Shown here: positions 43,871-52,813 of the stretch, piece after piece | How the letters are laid out: every line of letters begins with the position of its first letter | How positions within the stretch are numbered: position 1 is the first letter of the stretch | Source: JBEKHT01 sp050012135 | GTDB lineage: Bacteria; Chloroflexota; Anaerolineae; Anaerolineales; RBG-16-64-43 | Length of the DNA: 64,000 nt | Assembly: GCA_050012135.1 (NCBI GenBank) | Contig: JBEKHT010000008.1 | Location: 9,315 to 73,314, forward strand | Direction of reading: 5' to 3' | The notes under the pieces: generated by a model | Database searches by the model: none | What the model saw: the letters and a program-made list of their open reading frames with translations, nothing else | Told to the model about the DNA's origin: nothing | Program-made: the position numbers and the translations under genes

Positions 43871-43894
43871 GGACTGGCTTCATCCGCCAGGTCC
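43871..43894 (+). terminator. Hairpin between convergent aminotransferase and USP genes
   Basis: GGACTGGC and GCCAGGTCC form an 8-bp stem with a 7-nt loop and one bulge, followed by TGATTCTT on the plus strand. It covers the end of the universal stress gene on the other strand. Likely terminator for the plus-strand operon. Confidence 0.45.
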
Positions 43895-44809
43895 TGATTC
43901 TTGGTCCTCGCGCACTGGCCAGAGCAACATTGGGCGGCGCAGGCGGCCGGCCACCATGGGGGCCACGCTTCGAGCCCAGAAGGCGTCCATCCCTGCCTTG
44001 CCGTGGGTGGACAACACAACCAGATCGGCATTGAGACTCTCGGAGAATTCCACGATCGTCGCCACGGGGTCGCCCCGCACGACCTCGGCTTCACACGCAA
44101 TCCCCGCAGCTCGTATTCTGTCCACCTGGCGGCGCAGGTAGTCTGCTCCACCTTCGCAGGCAAGGTCGAGAACCGCGCTCATCGCACCGGGCAATAGGAT
44201 CCCGGTTCCCGAGGCCTCGGCAGGCAAAGTGGTCAGGGTTGGGACGACCAGCAGCAGGAGAATTGTCGCATCGAAGGCCTGACCGAGTTCCAGAGCGGCG
44301 GGCAGGGCCTTTTCATGGGCCGCCGAACCATCCAGCGGGATCAGAATCCGTCGCAAGGTGAAGGAGGGAGGCTCCTTTCCCTCCGCGGTAGGCGGAACGA
44401 GCAGCACAGGGGTCGCGCCCTGGCCCACAACCTGCTGGGCTTTGCTGCCGAACAAGGCTCCGCGGAGACCTCCACGGCCGTGAGTGCACATGATGATCAA
44501 ATCGGGGGCCAGCTCCTGCGAATGAGCGACCAGGCTCCGCGCGACATCCGCCGCGGCGCCGGCGTGGACGTGAATCTCAGGGGCGGCGCCTTCGCCGAAG
44601 TATTGGCGGCGCACCTCCTGCAGATAACTTGCGGCCTCCGAGGCATCCGTCAAATGGCGTTCGCCGTGAATGACCTGCGGCGGATCGCGTTCGACAATGT
44701 GAACCAGGGTGATGCTTGCCCGGGTTGCCTCGGCGAGAGCCCGAGCCGGGGGCAGCGCCGCCTCGGCGAGTTTGGAGCCATCCAAAGGGACTAAGAGACT
44801 TCTGAACAT
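43880..44809 (-). CDS. Universal stress protein with two USP domains
   Basis: 309 residues; two tandem domains, each with the family ATP-binding loop: L-L-V-P-L-D-G-S at 5-12 and G-R-G-G-L-R-G-A-L-F-G-S near 112, then I-L-I-P-L-D-G-S near 155 and T-H-G-K-A-G-M-D-A-F-W-A-R-S-V near 267. Cytoplasmic stress-response protein of uncertain molecular role. It lies 4 nt after mntH in the metal-regulated operon, so it may respond to manganese or iron state. Confidence 0.92.
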   Translation of the reverse strand: MFRSLLVPLDGSKLAEAALPPARALAEATRASITLVHIVERDPPQVIHGERHLTDASEAASYLQEVRRQYFGEGAAPEIHVHAGAAADVARSLVAHSQELAPDLIIMCTHGRGGLRGALFGSKAQQVVGQGATPVLLVPPTAEGKEPPSFTLRRILIPLDGSAAHEKALPAALELGQAFDATILLLLVVPTLTTLPAEASGTGILLPGAMSAVLDLACEGGADYLRRQVDRIRAAGIACEAEVVRGDPVATIVEFSESLNADLVVLSTHGKAGMDAFWARSVAPMVAGRLRRPMLLWPVREDQESGPGG

Positions 44810-44813
44810 CGCC

Positions 44814-46127
44814 TCATCTCGTCAGGAGCAGCTGATGAAGCAGGGCGACGTTGAGCAGGATGATCAGCGTCGCCACGAGCCAGGCGGCGATGGTCGTGAG
44901 TCGCGAATTCACGAGAGGGCCCATGACGTCGCGCCGGCGAGTGAACAGGACCAGCGGAACAACTGCGAAAGGTAGGCCGAAGCTGAGAACCACCTGGCTG
45001 AGGATGAGCACGCGGGTGGGGTCAAGGCCCACGCCGATCACGATCAGCGAGGGGGCCATGGTCGCCAGGCGTCGGATCCAGACAGGGATGCGACGATGCA
45101 GAAAGCCCTGCATGATAACTTGGCCCGACATGGTACCCACCGACGAGGACGAAAGACCGGCGGCGAGAAGGGCAATGGCGAACACCGAGCCTGCGGCCGG
45201 ACCGAGCAGAGGTTGAAGTGTGCGGTAAGCCTCCTGAAGACTGGCAATCGTGGTGAGCCCCCGGTAGTAGAAGGTCCCAGCGGCCATGATCAACATGGCC
45301 GCATTGATGAGGCCTGCGACTCCCATTGCCAGGGCGACGTCAACCAACTCGTATCGGTAAAGACGCTTCATCTGCGAAGGCTCGCGGGTAATGATGCGGC
45401 CCTGGGTCAGAGAGGAGTGGAGAAAGACGACGTGGGGCATTATCGTCGCTCCCAAAATCCCGGCGGCCAGGACGAGGCTTTCCGGACCGGAGAACTGGGG
45501 GATCACGGCGTGGGCCAGAATGGGGGTCCAGTTGGGACGAACGAGGACGATTTCGACCAAGTAGGAGGCGGCGATCACGCCGACCATTCCTGTGATGACG
45601 GCTTCAAGGAGCCGAAAGCCACGCCGCTCCAAGCCGAGGATCAGGAACGTGAAAACCGCCGTGAGAACAGCGGCCACGGCCAAAGGAAGGCCGAAGAGCA
45701 GGTTGAGGCCCACGGCCGCCCCCAGAAACTCGGCCAAGTCGGTCGCCATGGCAACCACCTCCATAAGACCCCACATGGCCCAGGTGACGGGCTTGGGGAA
45801 GTGGCGGCGACACTGTTCCGCTAGGTTCAGCCCGGTGGCAATGCCGAGCTTGGCCGAAAGGGCTTGAATGAGCATGCCCGTCAGGTTGCTGAGCAGCACG
45901 ACCCACAGAAGGGTGTAGCCGAACTCTGCCCCCCCCTGAATGTTGGTGGCGAAGTTGCCGGGGTCCACATAGGCCACGCTGGCGATAAAGGCGGGGCCCA
46001 GGAAAGGCAGAAGGCGAGTCAGGCCTTTCCGCTTGCTTTTCCCGGAAAGGATGAGACCTGCCTCTTTGATTGTGGCGGCGTCACCCGGCTGGACCTCCGC
46101 GCGAGTGGGTGGGGGGAGGGCAGGCAT
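44814..46127 (-). CDS. mntH: Nramp-family divalent metal (Mn/Fe) transporter MntH
   Basis: 437 residues from ATG 46127; longer starts add an unconserved basic segment. About eleven helices. The metal-binding motif of helix 1, Y-V-D-P-G-N-F-A-T-N (D-P-G-N), and of helix 6, I-M-P-H-V-V-F-L-H-S (M-P-H), are both complete, which supports true Mn/Fe transport. It follows the DtxR-type regulator gene and precedes a universal stress gene, all on the minus strand. Probably repressed when metal is plentiful. Confidence 0.95.
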   Translation of the reverse strand: MPALPPPTRAEVQPGDAATIKEAGLILSGKSKRKGLTRLLPFLGPAFIASVAYVDPGNFATNIQGGAEFGYTLLWVVLLSNLTGMLIQALSAKLGIATGLNLAEQCRRHFPKPVTWAMWGLMEVVAMATDLAEFLGAAVGLNLLFGLPLAVAAVLTAVFTFLILGLERRGFRLLEAVITGMVGVIAASYLVEIVLVRPNWTPILAHAVIPQFSGPESLVLAAGILGATIMPHVVFLHSSLTQGRIITREPSQMKRLYRYELVDVALAMGVAGLINAAMLIMAAGTFYYRGLTTIASLQEAYRTLQPLLGPAAGSVFAIALLAAGLSSSSVGTMSGQVIMQGFLHRRIPVWIRRLATMAPSLIVIGVGLDPTRVLILSQVVLSFGLPFAVVPLVLFTRRRDVMGPLVNSRLTTIAAWLVATLIILLNVALLHQLLLTR

Positions 46128-46209
46128 GGCAGCAGCACCAACCTCAATCGTTTCCGGCAGAGATAGAAAAGAGGCCCATCCGTTTGCAGCGCCAGCGTGA
46201 CAATGGGTT

Positions 46210-46944
46210 CTAGCGGGCCGTCCCTCGGGAATGGGTCGAGGAGCGGGGGGCAGAAGCCCGGCTCTTCCTGGAGCCCGAATTGGCATGCTCTTGGCGGACC
46301 AGGATGCGACGGGCCAGCGAGGCACTCAGCTGCCGGAGTGTGCCTTGCACGCTCACTTCGAGAGGGTCATTGAATGGCCCGCGCTTGATCAAAAGAACGG
46401 AAGCACCTGGGACCAAGCCCACGGATTTCGCATAGCGCAGGAATTTGGGCTCTTCGTCCGCCATTTGAGCGATCGTGGCGCGTTGTCCGTGCGCCAAATC
46501 CGCGAGAGTGGTTTCCGATTGCTCGGGGACACGGCCTCCGGGCGAGGGGATGGGGTCGCCATGAGGATCAACCTGCGGATGGTCGAGCAACTGGTCGAGC
46601 CGGTCGACGAAGCGTTGGGAAACGACATGTTCGAGACCATCCGCCTCCGCATGAACCTGATCCCAGCGGAAGTCAAGGACTTGGACCAGGAAGGTTTCGA
46701 GCAGTCGATGGCGTCGGAGGACCGAGCGCGCCGCGCGTCGCCCGCTGGGGGAGAGGGTCACATCTCGGTAGGGCCTGTGTCGGACGAGACCGGCCGAGGA
46801 CAACCGCTTCAACATTGCGGTGACGCTGGGCAGCGTGACCTGCAAGGATCTGGCTAGGCCGCTGGTGGTCGCGGCCCTTCCTTGGGCTTCGAGGGCGTGT
46901 ATCGCAAGAAGGCAATCCTGTTGGGCCGCGCTGAGATCAGCCAT
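46210..46944 (-). CDS. mntR: DtxR/MntR-family metal-dependent regulator with FeoA-like C-terminal domain
   Basis: 244 residues. Winged-helix DNA-binding domain at 1-70 (S-G-L-A-R-S-L-Q-V-T-L-P-S-V-T-A-M-L-K-R-L), dimerisation and metal-binding domain with H-x-x-x-E patterns (H-A-E-A-D-G-L-E-H-V-V-S and H-P-Q-V-D-P-H-G-D-P), then an SH3-like FeoA domain from about 150 with a basic tail. The gene is preceded by a strong promoter with a perfect palindrome at the start site, indicating autoregulation. It most likely controls mntH. Confidence 0.88.
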   Translation of the reverse strand: MADLSAAQQDCLLAIHALEAQGRAATTSGLARSLQVTLPSVTAMLKRLSSAGLVRHRPYRDVTLSPSGRRAARSVLRRHRLLETFLVQVLDFRWDQVHAEADGLEHVVSQRFVDRLDQLLDHPQVDPHGDPIPSPGGRVPEQSETTLADLAHGQRATIAQMADEEPKFLRYAKSVGLVPGASVLLIKRGPFNDPLEVSVQGTLRQLSASLARRILVRQEHANSGSRKSRASAPRSSTHSRGTAR

Positions 46945-46951
46945 CGCAGGC

Positions 46952-46973
46952 TAAGTTAGTCGCATCTAACTTA
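46952..46973. promoter_or_regulatory. Perfect palindromic operator for the DtxR/MntR regulator
   Basis: TAAGTTAG and CTAACTTA form a perfect 8-bp inverted repeat around a 6-nt centre, 7 nt before the regulator ATG and covering roughly +2 to +23 of the predicted transcript. The half-sites resemble the T-A-G-G-T-T-A-G half of DtxR/IdeR boxes, though the spacing is wider. Confidence 0.75.
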
Positions 46974-46981
46974 CAGTTTTC

Positions 46982-47010
46982 ATCCTACTCACTTCGCGGC
47001 GGCCTGTCAA
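46982..47010 (-). promoter_or_regulatory. Promoter of mntR-mntH-usp
   Basis: On the minus strand TTGACA (47010-47005), a 17-nt spacer and TAGGAT (46987-46982). Predicted start near 46975, at the edge of the palindrome 46952-46973, so bound regulator would block RNA polymerase. Confidence 0.8.
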
Positions 47011-47089
47011 GCGGAATCGAGGCGGGCCGACCCTCGCCGGCCAAGGGATTCAATCATCTACGGTCGTGGAGCCAGGAGGATTCGAAGGG

Positions 47090-47863
47090 TCAGAGTGGGT
47101 CGGGCGGGGGTGAATTGGGCAGAAGCCCCTGACCTCCCCCCGGGAGGGTGAAGCTGCTGACATTATCCAGGGTCACAACTTGGACGTGGTTGTCAAGATT
47201 CGGGAGGCGGGACTCGTTTTCGGCAAGGAGCCGATCCAAAGGAATCGTGGAGCGGATGTGGCTGGGAGCCAATCCCGCGAGGATGAATTCCTCCCGGCCG
47301 GGGGGGATGCGGAGAGCCAGAGCTCGAACCACTTTGGCTTCATATTCAAGGGCGTCCAGCGGTGAGTTCTGGTCGCTTAGGAGCGCGTCGACTACTTCCT
47401 GACCCCGAAGGGATCGGCCGTCCAGAAAAACCCCTCCGAGCCGATTGGCAACCGTCTCAAACGCCTGGTTGTCAACCTGGATGACCGCATCTGGCTGACC
47501 CTTGAGGTAGCTCTGGAGTACGTCAGGGTTTACGGATTCCGGGTCCGCCAGCACATCCCGCAGCACGGCGGGTTGCCCGTTCGACAGGAACACGATGGTT
47601 GCCGGCGAGATCCCGAGGAGCTTGACTTGGGCACTATTCTGCAGCTGGACGATCCAAACGGCGAGCAAGTGAGAGGGTGGAACCAGCTGGTCGTACCCGA
47701 GCACCAAATAGGTTTGAGACTGAGGCGCGCTGGTCGGAGCGGCGAGCGGAGTCCACTGTTGCCCGGCGACCCGGCCAAGGAACACGCCCACAACTAGGAA
47801 GGACACAACCACGAGGAGAGTGGCAGCGAACCGCATTTGGCTACTTCGGTTGGCCGCTAGCAT
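47090..47863 (-). CDS. Membrane-anchored protein, weakly LytR-CpsA-Psr-like
   Basis: 257 residues from ATG 47863 (alternative ATG 47836). One N-terminal helix at about 10-30, then an extracellular part. T-Y-L-V-L-G-Y-D-Q and V-K-L-L-G-I-S-P-A-T-I-V are where LCP-domain proteins have L-x-G-x-D and the strand after R-x-D-T, but the usual Arg and Asp residues are absent. It could be a degenerate LCP protein that no longer transfers cell-wall polymers. Neighbours are mntR and murA, the latter linking it loosely to wall synthesis. Confidence 0.55.
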   Translation of the reverse strand: MLAANRSSQMRFAATLLVVVSFLVVGVFLGRVAGQQWTPLAAPTSAPQSQTYLVLGYDQLVPPSHLLAVWIVQLQNSAQVKLLGISPATIVFLSNGQPAVLRDVLADPESVNPDVLQSYLKGQPDAVIQVDNQAFETVANRLGGVFLDGRSLRGQEVVDALLSDQNSPLDALEYEAKVVRALALRIPPGREEFILAGLAPSHIRSTIPLDRLLAENESRLPNLDNHVQVVTLDNVSSFTLPGGGQGLLPNSPPPDPL

Positions 47864-47976
47864 GGCCCGATGATGGTCTCGTCACCGTGCTTTAACAAAT
47901 CCAAGCCTATGCTATTCCACTTACCCACAAAACGCAAGCAGTCGCCGGGATGGGCAAGGATTCTGTCCGGTTTCAC

Positions 47977-49257
47977 TCAAGGACTCTTGCGTTGGATGTC
48001 CGCTCCTAGTTGCCTCATCTTCTCGTCGATGCGCTCATAGCCGCGGTCGATCTGGGCAATATTGCGGATTACAGAAGTCCCGCGGCCGGCCAGAGCGGCC
48101 AAGATGAGCGCCATTCCGGCGCGGATGTCTGGGCTTTCGAGTTGTTCACCCCAGAGCTCGCTGGGGCCTTGGACGATAGCTCGGTGCGGATCGCAAAGCA
48201 CAACCCGGGCCCCCATGGCCACAAGCTTGTCGATGAAGAACATGCGGCTCGGGTACATCCAATCGTGGAACAGAACTGTTCCGTTGGATTGAGTTGCCGC
48301 CACAATGGCCATGCTCATCATATCGGTGGGAAAGGCTGGCCAAGGCATCACGCTGATCTCGGGAATTGCCCCTCCCAGATCGGGCCGGATCGCCAATTGC
48401 TGATCGCTCGGGACCAGAATGCTGTTTTCTTGCTCCTGCCACTCGATGCCCAAGCGGCCAAACACCAGGCGGGTCATGGTCAAGTACTCCGGCTGCACTT
48501 TCTCAATCCGGACGCTGCCGTGGGTCACCGCGGCCGCCACGATGAAGCTGGCGACCTCCAGATAGTCAGCCCCCAGGGTGAACTCTCCGCCGCGGAGCCC
48601 CGGCACGCCCTCGATGTGCAGGATGTTGGAGCCGATATTGTTGATTCTCGCGCCCAGCCCGTTGAGGAAATGACAGAGCTCTTGAACATGAGGTTCGGAG
48701 GCCGCATTGCGCAGGATGGTTTCTCCCTGGGCAAGCGCCGCAGCCATGATGGCGTTCTCCGTCGCAGTGACACTGGCTTCATCCAAGAGAATCTCGGCTC
48801 CGCGCAGTCCCTGGGTCTGCATATCCATGACTCGTTCATATACGACTCGCGCGCCTAGTGCCGAAAGGGCGAGAATATGGGTGTCAACCCTGCGCCTGCC
48901 GATGACATCCCCTCCCGGCGGCGGAAGACGAACTCGGCCCAGGCGAGCCAGCAAAGGACCCGCGAGCAGGATCGAGGCCCGGATCTGACGGCAGAGGTCT
49001 GGGTCCAGCTCGTTGCCGCGAATGTCCTTGGCCCAAATCCTCCATGTGTGAGGCGCGATGGCCTCCAGAGAAGCTCCCAGACTGGCCAATAGGGCCATGA
49101 GAGCATGCACATCCTGAATCTCCGGAACATTGTGAAGGACTACGGGTTGGTCTGTGAGCAGGCAAGCGGCCAGCAAGGGCAGGGCCGAATTCTTGTTGCC
49201 TGAGGGGGTGACCGTCCCGTGCAGCGGCACTTGGCCTTCAATGACAAGTTGTTCCAT
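47977..49257 (-). CDS. murA: UDP-N-acetylglucosamine 1-carboxyvinyltransferase MurA with Asp at the catalytic Cys site
   Basis: 426 residues from ATG 49257, with AAGGAA 5 nt upstream. Opens I-E-G-Q-V-P-L-H-G, then S-G-N-K-N-S-A-L-P with the active Lys22-Asn23. The flexible loop reads P-P-P-G-G-D-V-I-G-R-R-R-V-D, where most MurA have G-G-C-A-I-G; Asp117 is encoded by GAT at 48909-48907. The D-Q-x-x-A and R-G-T-S-V-I-R-N-I-x-x-I-D-R-G-Y-E-R close the protein. MurA makes the first committed precursor of peptidoglycan. Natural Asp variants (as in mycobacteria) still work and are not inactivated by fosfomycin. Confidence 0.95.
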   Translation of the reverse strand: MEQLVIEGQVPLHGTVTPSGNKNSALPLLAACLLTDQPVVLHNVPEIQDVHALMALLASLGASLEAIAPHTWRIWAKDIRGNELDPDLCRQIRASILLAGPLLARLGRVRLPPPGGDVIGRRRVDTHILALSALGARVVYERVMDMQTQGLRGAEILLDEASVTATENAIMAAALAQGETILRNAASEPHVQELCHFLNGLGARINNIGSNILHIEGVPGLRGGEFTLGADYLEVASFIVAAAVTHGSVRIEKVQPEYLTMTRLVFGRLGIEWQEQENSILVPSDQQLAIRPDLGGAIPEISVMPWPAFPTDMMSMAIVAATQSNGTVLFHDWMYPSRMFFIDKLVAMGARVVLCDPHRAIVQGPSELWGEQLESPDIRAGMALILAALAGRGTSVIRNIAQIDRGYERIDEKMRQLGADIQRKSP

Positions 49258-49611
49258 TTGGGTTCCTTCGCATGCGAGGATGACTGTCAATGCCGCGTCC
49301 GGCTGGGCCCTGCTCCTTCCCGGAGGAGACCGGGCGCCCGAAGCTTGAGCGCGGTTCGAGAAATACTCTCGGCGAGGTTCTGGCGGCTCGGATGGCCGAG
49401 TCGGGCTCGAGGCGCGCTGGGCATCGGGGGTAACCCTGACAATCCCAGCCGAGAGCCTCATGGGTCAGGTGATCCGCCAGCGATCGGGTCGCCACTGTTT
49501 CTTGCCGGCAGGTCGATTGTAGCGGGGTTGGAACGATCCTACAAGCTCAGGGAGCAGGCAGGGAGCGAGCTTGGATTCCCCTGCGTCCTGAGCGGTTGGG
49601 GGCAGGGGTTG
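49258..49611. other. Intergenic region between divergent murA and membrane-protein genes
   Basis: About 350 nt without a credible gene; open frames here are Arg/Pro/Ser-rich. The murA ribosome site is at its left edge and the next gene's extended -10 at its right edge. A short inverted repeat near 49355 (CGAGA/TCTCG) is too small to call. Confidence 0.45.
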
Positions 49612-49620
49612 TGGTAAAAT
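49612..49620 (+). promoter_or_regulatory. Extended -10 promoter 8 nt before GTG 49629 (leaderless)
   Basis: TGG then TAAAAT (49615-49620) is followed by only 8 nt before GTG 49629. The likely +1 coincides with the start codon region and no ribosome site exists, so a leaderless mRNA is expected. Confidence 0.6.
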
Positions 49621-49628
49621 TCGTTATC

Positions 49629-50651
49629 GTGAATCAGCAGAATCCAGCAATCCCAAAGATGCCCGCCGGGGCGCTGCGTTCACTTTGGATGGGAGCCGAG
49701 ACCGTAAGCTCCCATCCCCCTTTGCTATTGATCCCTGTCGCGGTGGACCTCTTGATTTGGCTCGGGCCGCACCTTTCGGTCCAGCCGATCGTCAGCCCCC
49801 TTCTGGATCTACTGGCCAGGAATGCGAGCCTGAGCGGCCTCAGCCCTCAGGACACCGCCCAATCCATTGCGGGCCTGGTGGAGATTGCCAAGCACCTGAA
49901 TCTAGTGGCCCTGTTGGCTTTCATGCCGCTTTTCCCCCCGAGCCTGATGGCATCGCAGCCTCCCTTGAGTTCGCCCTGGGGATCCCCGATGACCGTTCAG
50001 ATGAGCAGCATTCCCTTCTATGTGCTGATCGCTTTCGCGTTTGGATTGGCCGGGCTGCTCTTGGGCTCGCTGTACTGGATCTGGGTGGGCGAGGCGGTTC
50101 GTCGGGAGAAGGAGGCGGCCAGCAGCCGCCTGTACGAGTGGTTGCGGGTGTCGGTCGGAATGATTGTTCTGGGTGTGGCGGCGGCGATCCTGCTCATTGC
50201 TCTTGCGGTCCCGGCCGGGGTGCTGATCGGGATCGCGGACGCCATTTCGCCTTTGGTTGGGCAAATTGCCTTGGTCATTGCTGGGGGATTGGCGCTTTGG
50301 ATGCTGGTCTTCCTGGTTTTCACGATTCATGGCATGGTGCTGAGCGGCGATCTCCCTCCGCGCGCGGTTGGGAAGAGCATCGAGGTCGTGCGCTGGTCCT
50401 ATGCTTCTGCCTTGAGTTGGGTTCTTTTGACAGTGCTCGTGCTGGTCATGACCAATACGGTCTGGACGCTTCCAGCCGAGGGCTCCTGGACGAGGCTGAT
50501 TGGCGTGCTGGGAAACGCCTACACCAGCTCCGCCCTTGTGGCGGGCAGCCTGATCTTCTACGGCGATCGCCGGCGCTGGGTGGAGGAAATGAGGCGGTAT
50601 CTGGAGCAGAGAAATCGGGCCAGCGCGGGGGGGCCTCCAGCGAATGCCTAA
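49629..50651 (+). CDS. Hypothetical polytopic membrane protein
   Basis: 340 residues from GTG 49629, chosen because the -10 box lies inside the earlier part of the open frame (from 49596), which therefore cannot be translated from this promoter. Six hydrophobic stretches, for example P-P-L-L-L-I-P-V-A-V-D-L-L-I-W-L and I-V-L-G-V-A-A-A-I-L-L-I-A-L-A-V-P-A. A short basic cytoplasmic loop (V-R-R-E-K-E-A-A-S-S-R) lies midway. No family motif recognised. It overlaps gyrB by 8 nt, so the two are probably co-transcribed. Confidence 0.75.
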   Translation: MNQQNPAIPKMPAGALRSLWMGAETVSSHPPLLLIPVAVDLLIWLGPHLSVQPIVSPLLDLLARNASLSGLSPQDTAQSIAGLVEIAKHLNLVALLAFMPLFPPSLMASQPPLSSPWGSPMTVQMSSIPFYVLIAFAFGLAGLLLGSLYWIWVGEAVRREKEAASSRLYEWLRVSVGMIVLGVAAAILLIALAVPAGVLIGIADAISPLVGQIALVIAGGLALWMLVFLVFTIHGMVLSGDLPPRAVGKSIEVVRWSYASALSWVLLTVLVLVMTNTVWTLPAEGSWTRLIGVLGNAYTSSALVAGSLIFYGDRRRWVEEMRRYLEQRNRASAGGPPANA

Positions 50652-52599
50652 GAACTCGTCAGCCAAAGCCGCCGCGGCGGGGGTCGGGGAATACGAAGCC
50701 AAGGACATTCAGGTTCTTGAGGGGCTGGAAGCCGTGCGGCGTCGCCCCGGAATGTATGTGGGCGGAACCGACGTCAAAGCACTTCATCACCTCGTCTTTG
50801 AAGTTGTGGACAACTCCATTGATGAGGCGCTGGCCGGATCGTGCGACCTGATCGAAATCACAATCCATCCCGATCGCAGCGTCACGGTTCGGGACAATGG
50901 GCGCGGGATTCCCGTCGACCTGCATCCGGAGAAGAAGAAACCTGCCTTGGAGGTCGTCATGACCACCCTCCATGCGGGGGGGAAGTTTGGTGGGGATAGC
51001 TACAAGGTCTCCGGCGGCCTGCACGGTGTAGGCGTGAGCGCGGTGAACGCCCTCTCCGAGTGGTGCGAAGTCGAGGTCCGCCGGGAGGGCAAGGTTCATT
51101 TCCAGCGCTACGAACTCGGGAAACCAACCACTCCCGTGAAGGTGACCGGGAAGTCCCGGCCGGGAGAGACCGGCACGACGACGACCTTCCGATACGACTC
51201 GAAGATCTTTCGCGAGGATGTGGACTACAAGTTCGAGACACTGGCCCAGCGATTTCGGGAAATGGCCTTTGTCACTCGCGGCGTCACGATTACACTGCGG
51301 GACGAGCGGCAGGACACCGAGACCTCCTTTTACTTTGAAGGCGGCGTTCTTTCCTTCGTGCGCTATCTGAACCGCAATCGAGAGGTGCTGCATCCCGTGG
51401 TGCACATCAACAAGGAGCTCGAGGGAGTGGGCATCGAGGTGGCCGTGCAGTACACCGACGCCTATGCCGAATCGGTATACTCCTTCGCCAACACTATCAA
51501 CACGGTGGATGGGGGCACTCATCTAACGGGGCTGCGGGCCGCGATCACGCGGACGGTCAACGATTATGCGCGCAAGTTGGGCCTACTCAAGGAAGGGGAC
51601 CCCAACTTCTCGGGAGATGACACTCGGGAAGGGCTGACTGCGATTGTTTCGATCAAGCATCGGGATCCTCAGTTTGAATCGCAGACCAAGGTCAAGCTGA
51701 TGAACGCCGAGGTGCAAACCTACGTTCAGCAGGTGGTCAGCGAAGGATTTGGGACGTTCCTCGAGGAGAATCCGAGAGAGGCCAAGGCCATTGTGGAAAA
51801 GTGCCTGACCTCGGCGCGCGCGAGGGATGCCGCCAAGAAGGCGCGCGACCTCGTCATCCGCAAGTCCGCCTTGGAGAGTCTGACGCTGCCCGGGAAGTTG
51901 GCGGACTGCTCCGAGCGCGATCCGGGGAAATCGGAGCTGTACATCGTCGAGGGGGATAGTGCCGGTGGTTCCGCCAAACAGGGCAGGGATCGGCACTTCC
52001 AAGCGATCCTCCCCTTGCGCGGAAAGATCATGAACACGGAGCGGGCCCGCCTGGACAAGATCCTGGGCAGCAATGAGATCAGGGCCCTGATCTCCGCTCT
52101 GGGGACCGGAATTGGAGACAATTTCGAAGTCTCGAGCCTCCGCTACGGGCGGGTAATTGTGATGACCGATGCAGACGTGGACGGATCCCACATCCGCACT
52201 CTTCTGCTCACGTTTTTCTTTCGCTACATGATGGCTCTCGTTGAGGAAGGCCATCTTTTCATCGCGCAGCCGCCGCTCTACCGCCTGGAGGCCAGGGCCA
52301 AAGGGGGGAAGCCGACGGTGCGTTACGTCTACTCGGACAACGAGATGAGCAAGGCTCTGAAAGAGATGGGCGGGGTGGAGAAGGCCGCGATCCAGCGCTA
52401 CAAGGGACTGGGGGAAATGAATCCGCAGCAACTGTGGGAAACGACCATGGATCCGGCCAATCGAACGCTGCTCTTGGTCACCGTGGAGGATGCGGCGGAG
52501 GCGGATCGAACCTTCGATATGCTCATGGGTTCGGCGGTCCCCCCTCGCAAACGGTTCATTCAGACCCATGCTCGGGAGGTCCGGAACCTGGATATCTAG
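50644..52599 (+). CDS. gyrB: DNA gyrase subunit B (type IIA topoisomerase ATPase subunit)
   Basis: 651 residues, typical for GyrB without the long insert. GHKL ATPase domain: R-R-R-P-G-M-Y-V-G, V-V-D-N-S-I-D-E-A, D-N-G-R-G-I-P-V and G-G-L-H-G-V-G-V-S-A-V-N-A-L. Transducer region with V-N-D-Y-A. TOPRIM: Y-I-V-E-G-D-S-A-G-G-S-A-K and T-D-A-D-V-D-G-S-H-I-R-T-L-L-L-T-F-F-F-R, then Q-R-Y-K-G-L-G-E-M-N. It powers negative supercoiling with GyrA, which is not in the window. ParE is a possible alternative but the C-terminal layout is GyrB-like. Confidence 0.93.
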   Translation: MPKNSSAKAAAAGVGEYEAKDIQVLEGLEAVRRRPGMYVGGTDVKALHHLVFEVVDNSIDEALAGSCDLIEITIHPDRSVTVRDNGRGIPVDLHPEKKKPALEVVMTTLHAGGKFGGDSYKVSGGLHGVGVSAVNALSEWCEVEVRREGKVHFQRYELGKPTTPVKVTGKSRPGETGTTTTFRYDSKIFREDVDYKFETLAQRFREMAFVTRGVTITLRDERQDTETSFYFEGGVLSFVRYLNRNREVLHPVVHINKELEGVGIEVAVQYTDAYAESVYSFANTINTVDGGTHLTGLRAAITRTVNDYARKLGLLKEGDPNFSGDDTREGLTAIVSIKHRDPQFESQTKVKLMNAEVQTYVQQVVSEGFGTFLEENPREAKAIVEKCLTSARARDAAKKARDLVIRKSALESLTLPGKLADCSERDPGKSELYIVEGDSAGGSAKQGRDRHFQAILPLRGKIMNTERARLDKILGSNEIRALISALGTGIGDNFEVSSLRYGRVIVMTDADVDGSHIRTLLLTFFFRYMMALVEEGHLFIAQPPLYRLEARAKGGKPTVRYVYSDNEMSKALKEMGGVEKAAIQRYKGLGEMNPQQLWETTMDPANRTLLLVTVEDAAEADRTFDMLMGSAVPPRKRFIQTHAREVRNLDI

Positions 52600-52813
52600 G
52601 CCGGGTCGGAAGCGACCATCCCGTGGGTCTCGATGCTGCGCCTGTGGGCGCAGTATTTGCACCCCGGAGATGCGCCTCCGCACAGATCCGGGGGGAGGCC
52701 GTCGCCGCCGGGCGCCTCCGTGAGGATTCCAGGGTAAACTAGCGGGGGAACGAGAAGGGGGGAAAGACTAGGGCGCGTCACCGTTCCAATCCGCCAACCC
52801 CTTGGGCGATTGC

